Positions 24,154 through 32,261 of a DNA stretch of 64,000 nucleotides are shown here, piece by piece. The DNA lies in assembly GCA_963835165.1 (NCBI GenBank), contig CAWIGD010000005.1, positions 1 through 64,000 of the forward strand. Direction: 5' to 3'. The translations under genes were made by a program, and so were the position numbers. Origin of the DNA: VAZQ01 sp963835165 (GTDB lineage: Bacteria > Pseudomonadota > Alphaproteobacteria > Rhizobiales > Xanthobacteraceae). Every line of letters begins with the position of its first letter. Positions within the stretch are counted from its first letter, which is position 1. The notes beneath the pieces are model-generated. The model did no database searches and was not told the origin of the DNA. It saw only the letters and a program-made list of their open reading frames with translations.

Positions 24154-25331
24154 CGCCGCCGCCCGAGCGGAACGGCCCCGCCCTTCGGTTTGCCGCTGAG
24201 GATGGCGCCAGCGCGCTCGGTGGCCGCGCGCAGTGGGTCGTCGAGCAGATGCGCGTAGCGGTGCGTGGTCGACGGCTGGGTGTGCCCCAGCAGCGCGCCG
24301 ATGACGTGGAGACCCACGCCGGCGCTCGCGAGCTGGCTGGCATAGGAGTGCCGTAAATCATGGATGCGCAGGCCAGTAATGTTCGCGGCCCGGCAGATCT
24401 GCGCCCAGTTGTCCTTGAGCGCCGCGCGTGGACCATCGCCCCGACGGCTGGGGAATACATACGGCGAATCGGTCCGCGCTATTCCAGCGAGGAGCTGTCG
24501 GGCCGGCGCGGACAGCGGGATCGTATGGTCGGTTCGCTGCTTGGTGGTCGCCCCCGGCTTCGTCCATTCGCCCTTGTCGAGGTTGATGTCGGCCCACTTT
24601 GCTTGCCGAACCTCCCCCTTCCGCGCCCCGGTCCATAACAGCAGCCGGAAGATGTTGGCGGCCTGTTGGTCCGCATGCGCCGCTAGGGCGACCGTGAGCC
24701 GGATGAGCTCCTCGCCACTGAGGTAACGACGCCGCTTGGCCTCGTCGTTGCGCTCGATGCCCCGGGCCGGATTGTCGATCCGCCAGCCCCACTTGACCGC
24801 GAGGCTAAACATTTTCGACACCAGCGCGATCACGCGGTTGGCCTGATAGGGCGCGTGCTGGGTGATCGCGCGGTGCAGTGCATCCACGTCCGTGAACGTG
24901 ACGGCTGCGACTTTCCGCGGTCCAAGGGTGGGCCGGATGTGTACCCGGATGGCTCCCCGATAGTCTGCTTGCGTCTTCTCTCGCTTTCTCGGCAGGTGCT
25001 CGAGCTCGACGCGGTCACACAGGTCGTTGACCGTCGGCGCGGCGCGCAGCTCGTTGTGATCGCCGACTGGGTCGCCGCCGCCGTCGACCGACCGCTTAAG
25101 TCGCTTGGCCTCTTCCCGGGCCGCCGGTGTGCTCCAGTCGGGGAACGAGCCGATGGTGAGACGCCGCTCCAGCCCATCGCTCTTGCGGCGATAGTTCACG
25201 ACGAAGGCGCGCCCACCCGCTGCAGTCACCCGACAGCCGAAGCCCTTGACCTCCAGGTCGTAGAAGACGCGATTGCCGCGGGCGGGAGCGGGCAGCAGCT
25301 TGATGGTTTTGTCGGTCAGTCTCTGGCCCAT
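24150..25331 (-). CDS. Tyrosine integrase (phage/ICE type, 393 aa)
   Basis: A complete tyrosine recombinase. The N-terminal DUF4102-type arm-binding part is 'LTDKTIKLLPAPARGNRVFY' with 'YDLEVKGFGCRVTAAGGRAF'; a SAM-like core-binding domain follows (residues 95-185); the catalytic domain shows Arg237 (LLWTGARKGE), His324 and Arg327 (HDLRHSY), His350 (LLGHTQ) and the nucleophile Tyr359 (THRYAHL). It integrates the element, most likely at tRNA-Leu(CAA), whose 3' half lies 160 bases upstream. The ATG at MGQRLTDK was chosen because the family begins there. Transcribed away from the attachment site. Confidence 0.92.
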   Translation of the reverse strand: MGQRLTDKTIKLLPAPARGNRVFYDLEVKGFGCRVTAAGGRAFVVNYRRKSDGLERRLTIGSFPDWSTPAAREEAKRLKRSVDGGGDPVGDHNELRAAPTVNDLCDRVELEHLPRKREKTQADYRGAIRVHIRPTLGPRKVAAVTFTDVDALHRAITQHAPYQANRVIALVSKMFSLAVKWGWRIDNPARGIERNDEAKRRRYLSGEELIRLTVALAAHADQQAANIFRLLLWTGARKGEVRQAKWADINLDKGEWTKPGATTKQRTDHTIPLSAPARQLLAGIARTDSPYVFPSRRGDGPRAALKDNWAQICRAANITGLRIHDLRHSYASQLASAGVGLHVIGALLGHTQPSTTHRYAHLLDDPLRAATERAGAILSGKPKGGAVPLGRRR

Positions 25332-25491
25332 GTGTCCGCTCCGTGTCCGCGCGAGATTGGCAGACGCAGGCATAACAGTGGCTAGACTTGTCAGGGGGTG
25401 TCAATTGATTTCAGGGACTTTCCGCGCCGTTTCGCCACTCCCGGCGGCCACGCGTGTCCGCACAACACGTTAGCGAAAGTGGTCGCCACTA

Positions 25492-25547
25492 ACTCAAAAT
25501 CAGGTAATGGCAACATTGTGCTGGTTCGAGTCCGGCCAGGGGCACCA
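25492..25547 (+). other. 3' half of a tRNA-Leu(CAA) gene: right attachment site
   Basis: The plus strand contains an anticodon loop CTCAAAA (CAA at 25,495-25,497), the 3' anticodon stem TCAGG, a long variable arm (GTAATGGCAACATTGTG region), a perfect T-arm GCTGG-TTCGAGT-CCGGC, the 3' acceptor strand CAGGGGC, discriminator A and CCA (25,545-25,547). The 5' half (D arm, GCCCCTG acceptor strand) is absent, so it is not a functional gene but the duplicated 3' end left by integration. Host DNA begins to its right. Confidence 0.8.
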
Positions 25548-25769
25548 ATTTGAAATCGCTAATGTTCTCGAAATCTCTAAAACAACGAATCGTGACCACT
25601 GGTCTGACGCGGTAATCACCTGGTAAGCACGGCGCGCCAGCACCAGAAAATCGCGGAGCCGGATTGCACACGTGGCGGCGGCCGGCGGCACGCCGCGCGT
25701 CTGCTCCCCCTGCTTCATCGAAGACCGGTAGCGTTGACGTAGCGATGACGAGCGCGCCAGCCAAGACGT

Positions 25770-26801
25770 TCAGTCCACCTTGATCCCTGTCGCGTCGACG
25801 ACGCTTTTCCACTCGCGCACCTGCACCGCGAGCGCGGCGGCGAAGTCCTGCGCCGTTCCGGCCCTCGCCTCCATGCCGATCTTTGCCAAGGCGGCGCGCG
25901 CGTCCGCAGATCTTAGGCCTTCGTTGAGGGCATGGTTGAGGTTGTCGATAATGGCCGTCGAAGTGCCGGCCGGCGCGAGCAATCCGAATATGACTTCCCG
26001 CGGAAATCCGACTATTCCGACTTCCGTCATGGTCGGCGTGTCCGGCAGCTCCGGCCAGCGGCTTTCGCTTGTCACCGCAAGCGCCTTCAACTTGCGTGCC
26101 TTGAAGTGCGTGAGCAGGGTGGACCTGTTGTTGAAGAGCATATCGATGTGCCCACCGAGCAGGTCCGTGATCATTGGAGCGGCGCCCTTGTAAGGGACAA
26201 AGACGATGTCCGTACCTGTCTTGGCCTTGAAGAACTCGGCAGCGTAATGAATGTAAATTCCTGGAGGGGCACCGTAGCTCAGTTTGCCGGGATTCTTCTT
26301 CGCATGCTGGACGAACTGCTCAAATGTGTCCGCGGGCACCTGTGGCGATATGGCTAGCGCCATCAAGTCAACCGTGAGCGTGGCGACCGGGGCAAAGGAT
26401 TTGATCGGATCAAAACCAGGATTCGAGAAGAGCCACGCAGCAACTGCATTGATGTTCGTACCGCCCAACAACAGCGTGTAGCCATCCGGCTTCGCTTCGG
26501 CGACCGCTTTGGTGCCTATCCTGCCGCCTGCCCCCGCAAGATTCTCTACGACGACGTTCTGACCAAGTTGGGACGAGAGCGACTGCGCGGCCAGCCGGGC
26601 TGCGACGTCGGTCGGACCACCGGCCGGGAACGGCACGACGATCTTGATCGGCCGCTCGGGATAAGACTGGGCATGTCCCGGCCCGGATGCCGCGGCGACG
26701 AGTACGACCGCGAGCGACGCGAGCAGCAGGCGCGCAGTCATGCGCCTCGCATAGCTCGGGCAGCATGTCGCGGTAAAAGCTGACGTCGGAACGTTTTGCA
26801 T
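25770..26801 (-). CDS. Bug-family (TctC-like) tricarboxylate receptor (343 aa)
   Basis: A periplasmic solute-binding protein of the Bug family, receptors for carboxylates in tripartite tricarboxylate transport. After a signal peptide ending 'SGPGHAQ' come the family's ligand-loop motifs: 'YPERPIKIVVPFPAGGPTDV', 'QNVVVENLAGAGGRIGTKAV', 'GYTLLLGGTNINA', 'YKGAAPMITDLLGGHIDMLF'. The ATG preceded by GAGGAGG at seven bases is chosen; a later ATG (MTARLL) also gives a signal peptide. No membrane components are nearby, as usual for orphan Bug genes. It lies beside an IclR-type regulator and a methyltransferase on the same strand. Confidence 0.9.
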   Translation of the reverse strand: MQNVPTSAFTATCCPSYARRMTARLLLASLAVVLVAAASGPGHAQSYPERPIKIVVPFPAGGPTDVAARLAAQSLSSQLGQNVVVENLAGAGGRIGTKAVAEAKPDGYTLLLGGTNINAVAAWLFSNPGFDPIKSFAPVATLTVDLMALAISPQVPADTFEQFVQHAKKNPGKLSYGAPPGIYIHYAAEFFKAKTGTDIVFVPYKGAAPMITDLLGGHIDMLFNNRSTLLTHFKARKLKALAVTSESRWPELPDTPTMTEVGIVGFPREVIFGLLAPAGTSTAIIDNLNHALNEGLRSADARAALAKIGMEARAGTAQDFAAALAVQVREWKSVVDATGIKVD

Positions 26802-26833
26802 ATTCGCCTCCTCAGGGCCGGACGCCTTCGAGG

Positions 26834-27646
26834 TCATCGGACGCGAGCTGTCAGCACATGTGTTTCTTCGGGATAGGTCACCCCATCCTCGTCGGCATAG
26901 CGTTGCAGTTGCTCCATGACGCTTGCTCCAAGCCTCTCGCGTGTCTCAGGGGCTGCGGCAGCGACGACGGGCGCGATCGGTGTCGCTGCCAAGTGGTGCA
27001 GCGTGAATTGATCCAGACTCGGGAGGTGGACATCCATCCGATCGACGTGCACTGCTACCTCGGAAAAGCCCGCTTCTCTTGCGAGACGTTCCAATTCCTC
27101 TCTGGCAGGTGCTTGCCGCGATGCGCAAAAGCGGACGGCTGTTTCGTTGCCCACAAATCGAACGAGCGCTTCACCGACGGCGCTGTTATAGAGTCCGACG
27201 TTATTCCACACGCTGAGTGCGAGACGGCCGTTATCACGGAGCACGCGTCGCATCTCCCGCAGCGCGAGCGCTTTGTCAGGAAAGAACTGAAGTCCCTGCT
27301 GGCAAAGAACGACGTCAAAGCTTTCAGCCTCCAATCGAAGATCGACGGCGCTGCGCACAAGCCACTCGATCGGTGCACCAACCGGTGCCGGGAGGGATTG
27401 CGCGACCCTGATCATTCCGGGATTCAGATCGAGTCCAACAATGCGTCCGGTGGGACCGACACGCTGCGCCGTAATTCGAGCAACGACGCCCGTCCCGCAA
27501 GCGACGTCCAACACGCGCTCACCAACAGTCACATGAGCGGCATCGACGAGGGAAGGTGCCCAAGGACCGAGGATGTACCGGGCGACATAACGCTCATACA
27601 GTTCGGCCGCCTCCGAGGTCAGGTGCCATTGCTCGTGCCCGCTCAT
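26834..27646 (-). CDS. Class I SAM-dependent methyltransferase (270 aa)
   Basis: The Rossmann methyltransferase motifs are clear: motif I 'VLDVACGTGVVARITAQRVG' with the Gly-rich loop, 'GRIVGLDLNPGMIRVAQ' (acidic ribose-binding Asp), 'ESFDVVLCQQGLQFFPDKAL' (motif II/post-II) and 'LRDNGRLALSVWN' (motif III). It resembles UbiE/arsenite-methyltransferase-like enzymes but lacks the Cys residues of arsenite methylases. Its ATG overlaps the stop of the IclR-type gene by four bases, so the two are one operon. Substrate unknown. The reading frame is open far upstream only because it runs antiphase through the regulator gene. Confidence 0.85.
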   Translation of the reverse strand: MSGHEQWHLTSEAAELYERYVARYILGPWAPSLVDAAHVTVGERVLDVACGTGVVARITAQRVGPTGRIVGLDLNPGMIRVAQSLPAPVGAPIEWLVRSAVDLRLEAESFDVVLCQQGLQFFPDKALALREMRRVLRDNGRLALSVWNNVGLYNSAVGEALVRFVGNETAVRFCASRQAPAREELERLAREAGFSEVAVHVDRMDVHLPSLDQFTLHHLAATPIAPVVAAAAPETRERLGASVMEQLQRYADEDGVTYPEETHVLTARVR

Positions 27647-28455
27647 CGGCCTTTCCATCCGAGCTTTCGGGAAATCCGTTCCGCCGCGTGCGTAACAGCC
27701 TTGATCTGGCTTGGAGGGGGCGAGGCAGGGATGTATTGGATGGAGCCCGCAATAGCGACTGCCCCTGCATAATGACCAGCGTGATTGAAGAGCGGGGCAG
27801 CGAGTCCGTTCACTCCCTGTAACACCCGATTGGGGGCCGTGGCCCAGCCGCGCGTTCTCACCTGCGCTATGGCGCGCTGAAGGGCGCTTGGTGAGCAGAT
27901 CGTTTGCGGAGTCCAGGCTTTGAGTGGCCGGGCAAGGCAATGGGCCATGAGATGTTCTGGACCGAACGCCAGGGCGATATTCCCGTGGGCGCTCGCATGA
28001 AGATCGAGCACGGTTCCAGGCTGCGTTCCGAAATTTACAATCGCTTGCCCTTGCACGACCTCCAGGACGACGGCCTGGTTCTCCATCAGCGCTGACAAGG
28101 TCACCGGCTGGCCGGTATCTTCCCGCAGCCGCGCCATGTCCTCGCGTGCGACGGCGATGATGTCGAAACGCTCCCGAAGGCGCTCGCCGAGGATGAACAG
28201 CTTGATTCCTGCCGCGTAGCGCATCGTCGTGGGCTCCTGATGCACGAAACCGTGGCGCACAAGAGCCTGAAGATGACGATAGACAGTCGCTTTCGAAGAC
28301 CCAAACTCGCGGGCCAGGTCCGAAACGCCTATGGGCTCTCGCGAACTTGCGAGTCGTTCCAACAAGCGCAGCGACAGGTCGACGGTCTCGGTCGCGGGAC
28401 CTGCGACCTCGAGCCTTAACTTTCTTGCTCGACGGGCTAGGAGGGTCTTCGGCAT
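27643..28455 (-). CDS. IclR-family transcriptional regulator (270 aa)
   Basis: N-terminal winged HTH: 'VDLSLRLLERLASSREPIGV' then 'SDLAREFGSSKATVYRHLQA' (recognition helix SSKATVYRHL). The C-terminal GAF-like effector domain runs from residue 85, with 'LREDTGQPVTLSALMENQAV', 'GTVLDLHASAHGNIALAF' and 'NGLAAPLFNHAGHYAGAVAI'. It presumably senses an aromatic or organic acid handled by the neighbouring receptor/methyltransferase genes. A palindrome overlapping the start codon region (28,456-28,482) looks like its own operator. Confidence 0.9.
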   Translation of the reverse strand: MPKTLLARRARKLRLEVAGPATETVDLSLRLLERLASSREPIGVSDLAREFGSSKATVYRHLQALVRHGFVHQEPTTMRYAAGIKLFILGERLRERFDIIAVAREDMARLREDTGQPVTLSALMENQAVVLEVVQGQAIVNFGTQPGTVLDLHASAHGNIALAFGPEHLMAHCLARPLKAWTPQTICSPSALQRAIAQVRTRGWATAPNRVLQGVNGLAAPLFNHAGHYAGAVAIAGSIQYIPASPPPSQIKAVTHAAERISRKLGWKGR

Positions 28456-28482
28456 GTTTCATCTAATGAAACGCAGTTTCAT
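28456..28482. promoter_or_regulatory. IclR-type palindromic operator
   Basis: GTTTCAT-CTA-ATGAAAC (28,456-28,472) is a 7-bp perfect inverted repeat directly before the regulator's start codon, and a third half-site GTTTCAT follows at 28,476-28,482, 20 bases after the first. TGAAA/TTTCA-type half-sites are known for IclR-family regulators, so autorepression is likely. Confidence 0.6.
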
Positions 28483-28517
28483 AGACGATAACCGAAGGTC
28501 ATCGCGTCTGTCAAACG

Positions 28518-28640
28518 TCAGCGCCCGCGAGCCCGACGAACTTGGAGCAAATGGGCAGAAAACTTGTGATCGGCTGCGAGCGTGAGGCCGACCGGCCCGG
28601 CCCCGACGATCAGCACCTGCCTCTCGACTGCGCGGCTCAT
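28518..28640 (-). pseudogene. N-terminal remnant of an FAD-dependent monooxygenase
   Basis: ATG 28,640 encodes MSRAVERQVLIVGAGPVGLT, the GxGxxG dinucleotide-binding beta-alpha unit typical of PHBH-type aromatic hydroxylases (PVGLTLA). After 'LTLAA' the sequence departs from the family and stops after 40 codons, so a deletion removed the rest. It lay next to the IclR gene, as aromatic hydroxylase genes often do, which suggests a lost catabolic operon. Confidence 0.55.
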
Positions 28641-28758
28641 GGCGCTCCTCGAATCGGGCGGCCGCGGGCAAACGAGCTCCCCTGCGCGCCCGTTCAGGCG
28701 CGTTGAGCGGCCGTCAGTCGTTGCTACGAGTTCGTCCTGCGCTCGGGGTAAGCGGCGT

Positions 28759-29730
28759 CTACTGCTTCATGCCGGTGCGCCTGACGATGTCTGCAATCTT
28801 CGTCCGCTGATCCTCGATCATGCCGGCGAACTCGGTGGACGTGGTCGCGTGCGCGAGTTGCGCGAGCGCGTCGAGGCGAGCGACGAGAACGGGATCGGCG
28901 GCGACCGCGCCGATGTCGGCGGCGATGCGGTCGCGCAGCTCGGCGGACATGCCGCGCGAGCCGAAGAAGCCTTGAAAGCCCTCGAAGGCCAGCTCGGGAT
29001 AACCCGCCTCGTGCACGGTCGGGACATCCCGCACGGTCAGCGAGCGGCTGCTGTTGGTGACGGCGAGAAACCTGGCTTTACCGGCCTGCACCACCGGCAG
29101 AATGGCGCCGACGGGGGTCATCAGGAGATCGAGGCGGCCCTCGCCCAGGTCCTGCATCGCGAGATTTTGCTCGCGATAGGAAATCTGCATCACGTCGAGG
29201 CCTTCGCTCTGTAAGAATCCGGCGAGCAGGTAGGGGAAGACGCCCGAGGTGGCATGGCTGTTGAGCTTGCCGGGTCGTGCGCGCGCGTAGGCCACCAGCT
29301 GTGCGAGCGAGGAGATGTTCGACGAGGTCGGCACCGCAAGGCTGCCGAACGAATCCGTGGCCGAGGAGATCGGAACCAGATCGCGCGCCGGATCATAGGG
29401 CAGCTTCTCACGCACCACCGGATAGACCGAGATCGGCGCGGCGAAGGAGAAGAGCAGCGCATGGTCGTCACGGGCGGCGATGAACGCGCTGACCCCGATC
29501 AGCCCATCGGCTCCCGGCCGGTTCTCGACCACGACCGGTTGCTTCCAGCGCTCTGAGAGCCGGTCGGCGTATATCCGCGCCGCGGTATCGGTGGCGCTGC
29601 CGGCGCCGACGGGCACGAACACGCGCACCAGGCGCTGCGGCCAGGTCTCCGCGGCTGCCGCCGTCGCGGTGGCCAGGCCGATCACGACGCTCGCAACCAA
29701 AGCGCTGGTCCGAACCTTCGTCATGCGCAT
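28759..29730 (-). CDS. Bug-family receptor with divergent LysR gene (323 aa)
   Basis: Signal peptide to about residue 27 (SALVASVVIGLATATAAAAE) and Bug-family motifs 'TWPQRLVRVFVPVGAGSATD', 'QPVVVENRPGADGLIGVSAF', 'LPYDPARDLVPISSATDSFG' and 'LDLLMTPVGAILPVVQAGKA'. The ligand loop 'PVGAGSATD' replaces the more usual 'FPAGGPTD' of the first receptor, so a different carboxylate is probable. Start at the first ATG, with GAGG seven bases before. It is divergent from a LysR regulator 104 bases away that presumably controls it. Confidence 0.9.
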   Translation of the reverse strand: MRMTKVRTSALVASVVIGLATATAAAAETWPQRLVRVFVPVGAGSATDTAARIYADRLSERWKQPVVVENRPGADGLIGVSAFIAARDDHALLFSFAAPISVYPVVREKLPYDPARDLVPISSATDSFGSLAVPTSSNISSLAQLVAYARARPGKLNSHATSGVFPYLLAGFLQSEGLDVMQISYREQNLAMQDLGEGRLDLLMTPVGAILPVVQAGKARFLAVTNSSRSLTVRDVPTVHEAGYPELAFEGFQGFFGSRGMSAELRDRIAADIGAVAADPVLVARLDALAQLAHATTSTEFAGMIEDQRTKIADIVRRTGMKQ

Positions 29731-29802
29731 GGGCGTCCCTCGGGATGAAGCGTACGCGCGGTCAGGTTGAACAATCCGCCAGGACTGCTAAAAGGAGAAG
29801 CG

Positions 29803-29816
29803 CTATTTTGCGATAG
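29803..29816. promoter_or_regulatory. Candidate LysR-type box
   Basis: CTATTTTGCGATAG is a short inverted repeat (CTAT...ATAG) within the 104-base divergent intergenic region, 19 bases from the LysR start codon. It has the partial dyad and T...A ends of LysR target sites. It is short, so chance is possible. Confidence 0.35.
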
Positions 29817-29834
29817 GGACATTACTGCCTGCTA

Positions 29835-30812
29835 ATGGCTAAATCCTTCGATTGGGACGGCCGGATCGGGCGGCGCATCAGGCTGCGCGACCTGCACATC
29901 CTGTTCGCGGTCGTGCAGCACGGCAGTATGACCAAGGCTGGCGCGCATCTCGGCATGTCGCAGTCCGCGGTCTCGCAGGCGATCGCCGCGCTCGAGCACG
30001 CGCTCGCCGTGCCCGTGCTCGACCGCACGCCGCGGGGGGTCGAACTCACCATCTACGGCACCGCGCTGATGCGGCGGGGGCAGGCGGCGTTCGACGAGTT
30101 GCGCTCGGGCGTCAAGGATATCGAGTTCCTCGCCGACCCGGAGGTCGGCGAGGTCCGCATCGCATGCACGGAGTCGATGGCGGCGGGACTCCTGCCCGCC
30201 GTGATCGAGCGCTTCTCTCTGCGCTATCCAAAGGTCAAGCTGGACGTCCTGCCGGTGAACACGATGCTGCGGGGATACGCCGAGTTGCACGAGCGAACGG
30301 TCGACCTCATGCTGACCTTGTCGACCGCGTCGCTTGAGCGCGCCGCGGTCGAGCATCTGCAGAACGAGGTGCTGTTCTACGATCAACTCTGTCTCGCCGC
30401 GGCAACGCAAAGCCCGTGGGCGCGCCGCCGCAGGATCGGTCTTGCCGAGCTGGTCGACGCGACGCTGCTGTCGCCCGCCCCGGACACGCCGGGCGGAACG
30501 GCCGTAAGAGAGGCATTCCGCGCCGCGGGTTTGCCGGTGCCGCAGGTGGCGGTCACGACCTTCTCGGTTCACGTGCGCAACCTCTTGAGCATGAGCGGCC
30601 GCTTCATCACGGTGTTGCCGGTCTCGATTCTGCGGTTTGATCCCGGCCGCTATGCACTGAAAGAGCTGCCGGTCGAGCTGCCGATGTCGCGCCTGCCCGT
30701 TTTTATGGCCACGCTGAAGGATCGCACCCTGAGCCCGGCGGTCGAGCGCTTCATGGCCTGCACCCGCGATGTCGCCAAGGCGATGCAGACGCCCGCACGC
30801 AAAAGCGCGTAG
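29835..30812 (+). CDS. LysR-family transcriptional regulator (325 aa)
   Basis: N-terminal HTH 'RLRDLHILFAVVQHGSMTKA' and 'GAHLGMSQSAVSQAIAALEH' with the recognition helix SQSAVSQAIAALE, followed by the linker helix and a periplasmic-binding-like effector domain (residues 95-300; 'VGEVRIACTESMAAGLLPAV'). Divergent from a Bug receptor gene, the classical arrangement in which the regulator responds to the receptor's ligand or its catabolic product. Typical length. Confidence 0.92.
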   Translation: MAKSFDWDGRIGRRIRLRDLHILFAVVQHGSMTKAGAHLGMSQSAVSQAIAALEHALAVPVLDRTPRGVELTIYGTALMRRGQAAFDELRSGVKDIEFLADPEVGEVRIACTESMAAGLLPAVIERFSLRYPKVKLDVLPVNTMLRGYAELHERTVDLMLTLSTASLERAAVEHLQNEVLFYDQLCLAAATQSPWARRRRIGLAELVDATLLSPAPDTPGGTAVREAFRAAGLPVPQVAVTTFSVHVRNLLSMSGRFITVLPVSILRFDPGRYALKELPVELPMSRLPVFMATLKDRTLSPAVERFMACTRDVAKAMQTPARKSA

Positions 30813-30937
30813 GGGTCATCGCAGCGCGGCGCCGCGGAGCGCATTCCGCCGCTCGCATTGGCCCGCGTTGTCGACGAGCGGTTCGGTGCCTGTAAGCCCC
30901 CGCGAGCCTTCCAAGCCGGCGCCGCAACGCAAGGCGT

Positions 30938-31276
30938 CTAAAGCACCGGCCCCATAAAGACCCGTCGGACAAAGATTGGCCGGACCGGGACCGGTCGGAG
31001 CAAGATGATAACCGGTCGACGGTTCTGCGAACCGTTCCCTTGGGAAGCGGAGCCTTTGCCACTCTGCGAACCGTTGCCTTGGGAAGCGGAGCCTTTGCCG
31101 CCCTGCGAATCATTCGCTTCGGAACCGGAATTGTCGCAGACCTTGATCTTTTGCGTCACCGTACGTGAGCCGGATTCGAAAATTTTCGTGACCGACTTAC
31201 ATCCTGCGTTCGCGGGAGCGACGAAAGAGGTCAACACCGCCGCAGCTGCCGCGATAGTGAGCCCGATCTTCCTCAT
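30938..31276 (-). CDS. Exported repeat protein (112 aa)
   Basis: Signal peptide (MRKIGLTIAAAAAVLTSFVA, cleaved after ANA), then a Cys-bearing beta part (GCKSVTKIFESGSRTVTQKI, KVCDNSGS), a 13-residue tandem repeat (GKGSASQGNGSQS, two full copies and a partial one) and a hydrophobic basic end (RRPVIILLRPVPVRPIFVRR). The two Cys may pair. The Gly/Ser/Gln repeats look like a flexible linker. No family recognised. Confidence 0.6.
   Translation of the reverse strand: MRKIGLTIAAAAAVLTSFVAPANAGCKSVTKIFESGSRTVTQKIKVCDNSGSEANDSQGGKGSASQGNGSQSGKGSASQGNGSQNRRPVIILLRPVPVRPIFVRRVFMGPVL
31025..31102. repeat. Tandem 39-bp repeat inside the exported protein gene
   Basis: Two copies of a 39-base unit (31,025-31,063 and 31,064-31,102) differ at only four positions, giving the 13-residue protein repeat. 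Copy number could vary between strains. Confidence 0.75.
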
Positions 31277-32261
31277 GACACTCTCCTCCGAGAATGTGCT
31301 CCGATCGCCTGCGGGAAAGATAACCCAATCGTGCCGACATCATTGTGAGACCGGCCACACAGGACCTCGGTTTGTCGTTCATCATGGCCACGCGGCGTAC
31401 ACTCGGCGTGTCCCGGGCGAGTGAAGCGCGTGCGCGGGCACGCGCGGACGAAACCCGGGACCCAGGGGCTGCAAAAACCGACGGGGCCGTGCGGCCCTGG
31501 GCCCCGGCTCGCGCTCGCGTGTGAGCGCTGCCGACCACCGCCACAGGGGCGGCGCCCGCTTGGCCGGGGCACGAGAGCGGCGAGCGCATCCATTGCCCAC
31601 CTACGGACTCGCAGGATTTTGCATGGCGCCAGAGCGCAGCGTATTGCGCCGGCGTGACGGGTTGGCGCAATAGGCTTTCGCTATCGCGCCCCACGCGCTG
31701 TCTTGGATTTTCGAGAAATTAAGTTGCAATGGGCCGCGAAAGCCACCCAATCTTGCGATCGTCATACCGCAACAACCAAGCAGCAGAGGCGCGCACGATG
31801 GTGAGACTTCCGACTTTTCTCGTGGCCGCACTGGCCGTCTTGAAGGCTCGCAATGAAGCCGCGGTGACGAGGGCGACTTTATCTCTCACCGCGTTTTCCC
31901 GAACGCTCCCGGGAGGGCTCGCCGCTCGCATGGCTTCGCTCGGCCTGCCGCCGACCATCATCGCGCAGCGTCTGTCGGAAAGGCGCGTGCAATAGCCGCC
32001 GGCTATCAAACGCGGGGCGATGGTCCGAGCGTCTTGTCTTCCGGCCAACAAGCGCCTAGTGAAGCACCACGACATACGAGCGGGACTTGTTCGCCCCGGA
32101 ACCGTTGACGACGAACGGCGTACCGAAGCGCACATCTCCTCAAAGTAGGCGTTCGCTCCAATACTCGGGTTATAGCGGGTGCCGCCGGCACGCGTCTTTT
32201 GCACATCCGCACGGTCGGCGCGCGCTCGCCTGTGACGTCGCCAAAACAAGGGAGCTCGGCC
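31277..32261. other. Long gap without a supported gene
   Basis: Nearly 1 kb. Frames open on both strands are Arg/Gly/Pro-rich and overlap. One plus-strand frame (31,798-31,995, MVRLPTFLVAALAVLKARNE...) could encode a small amphipathic protein but lacks a convincing ribosome binding site. No RNA gene or clear palindrome found. Confidence 0.35.

Noticed and set aside
26834..28462. A 542-aa minus-strand frame covering methyltransferase and upstream DNA
   Set aside because: Its first half is the IclR gene read in another frame (Arg/Ser-rich); only the part from 27,646 down is the methyltransferase.
31421..31657. 78-aa plus-strand frame in the 31-32 kb gap
   Set aside because: Arg/Pro/Gly composition and opposing frames of similar quality; no start signals.
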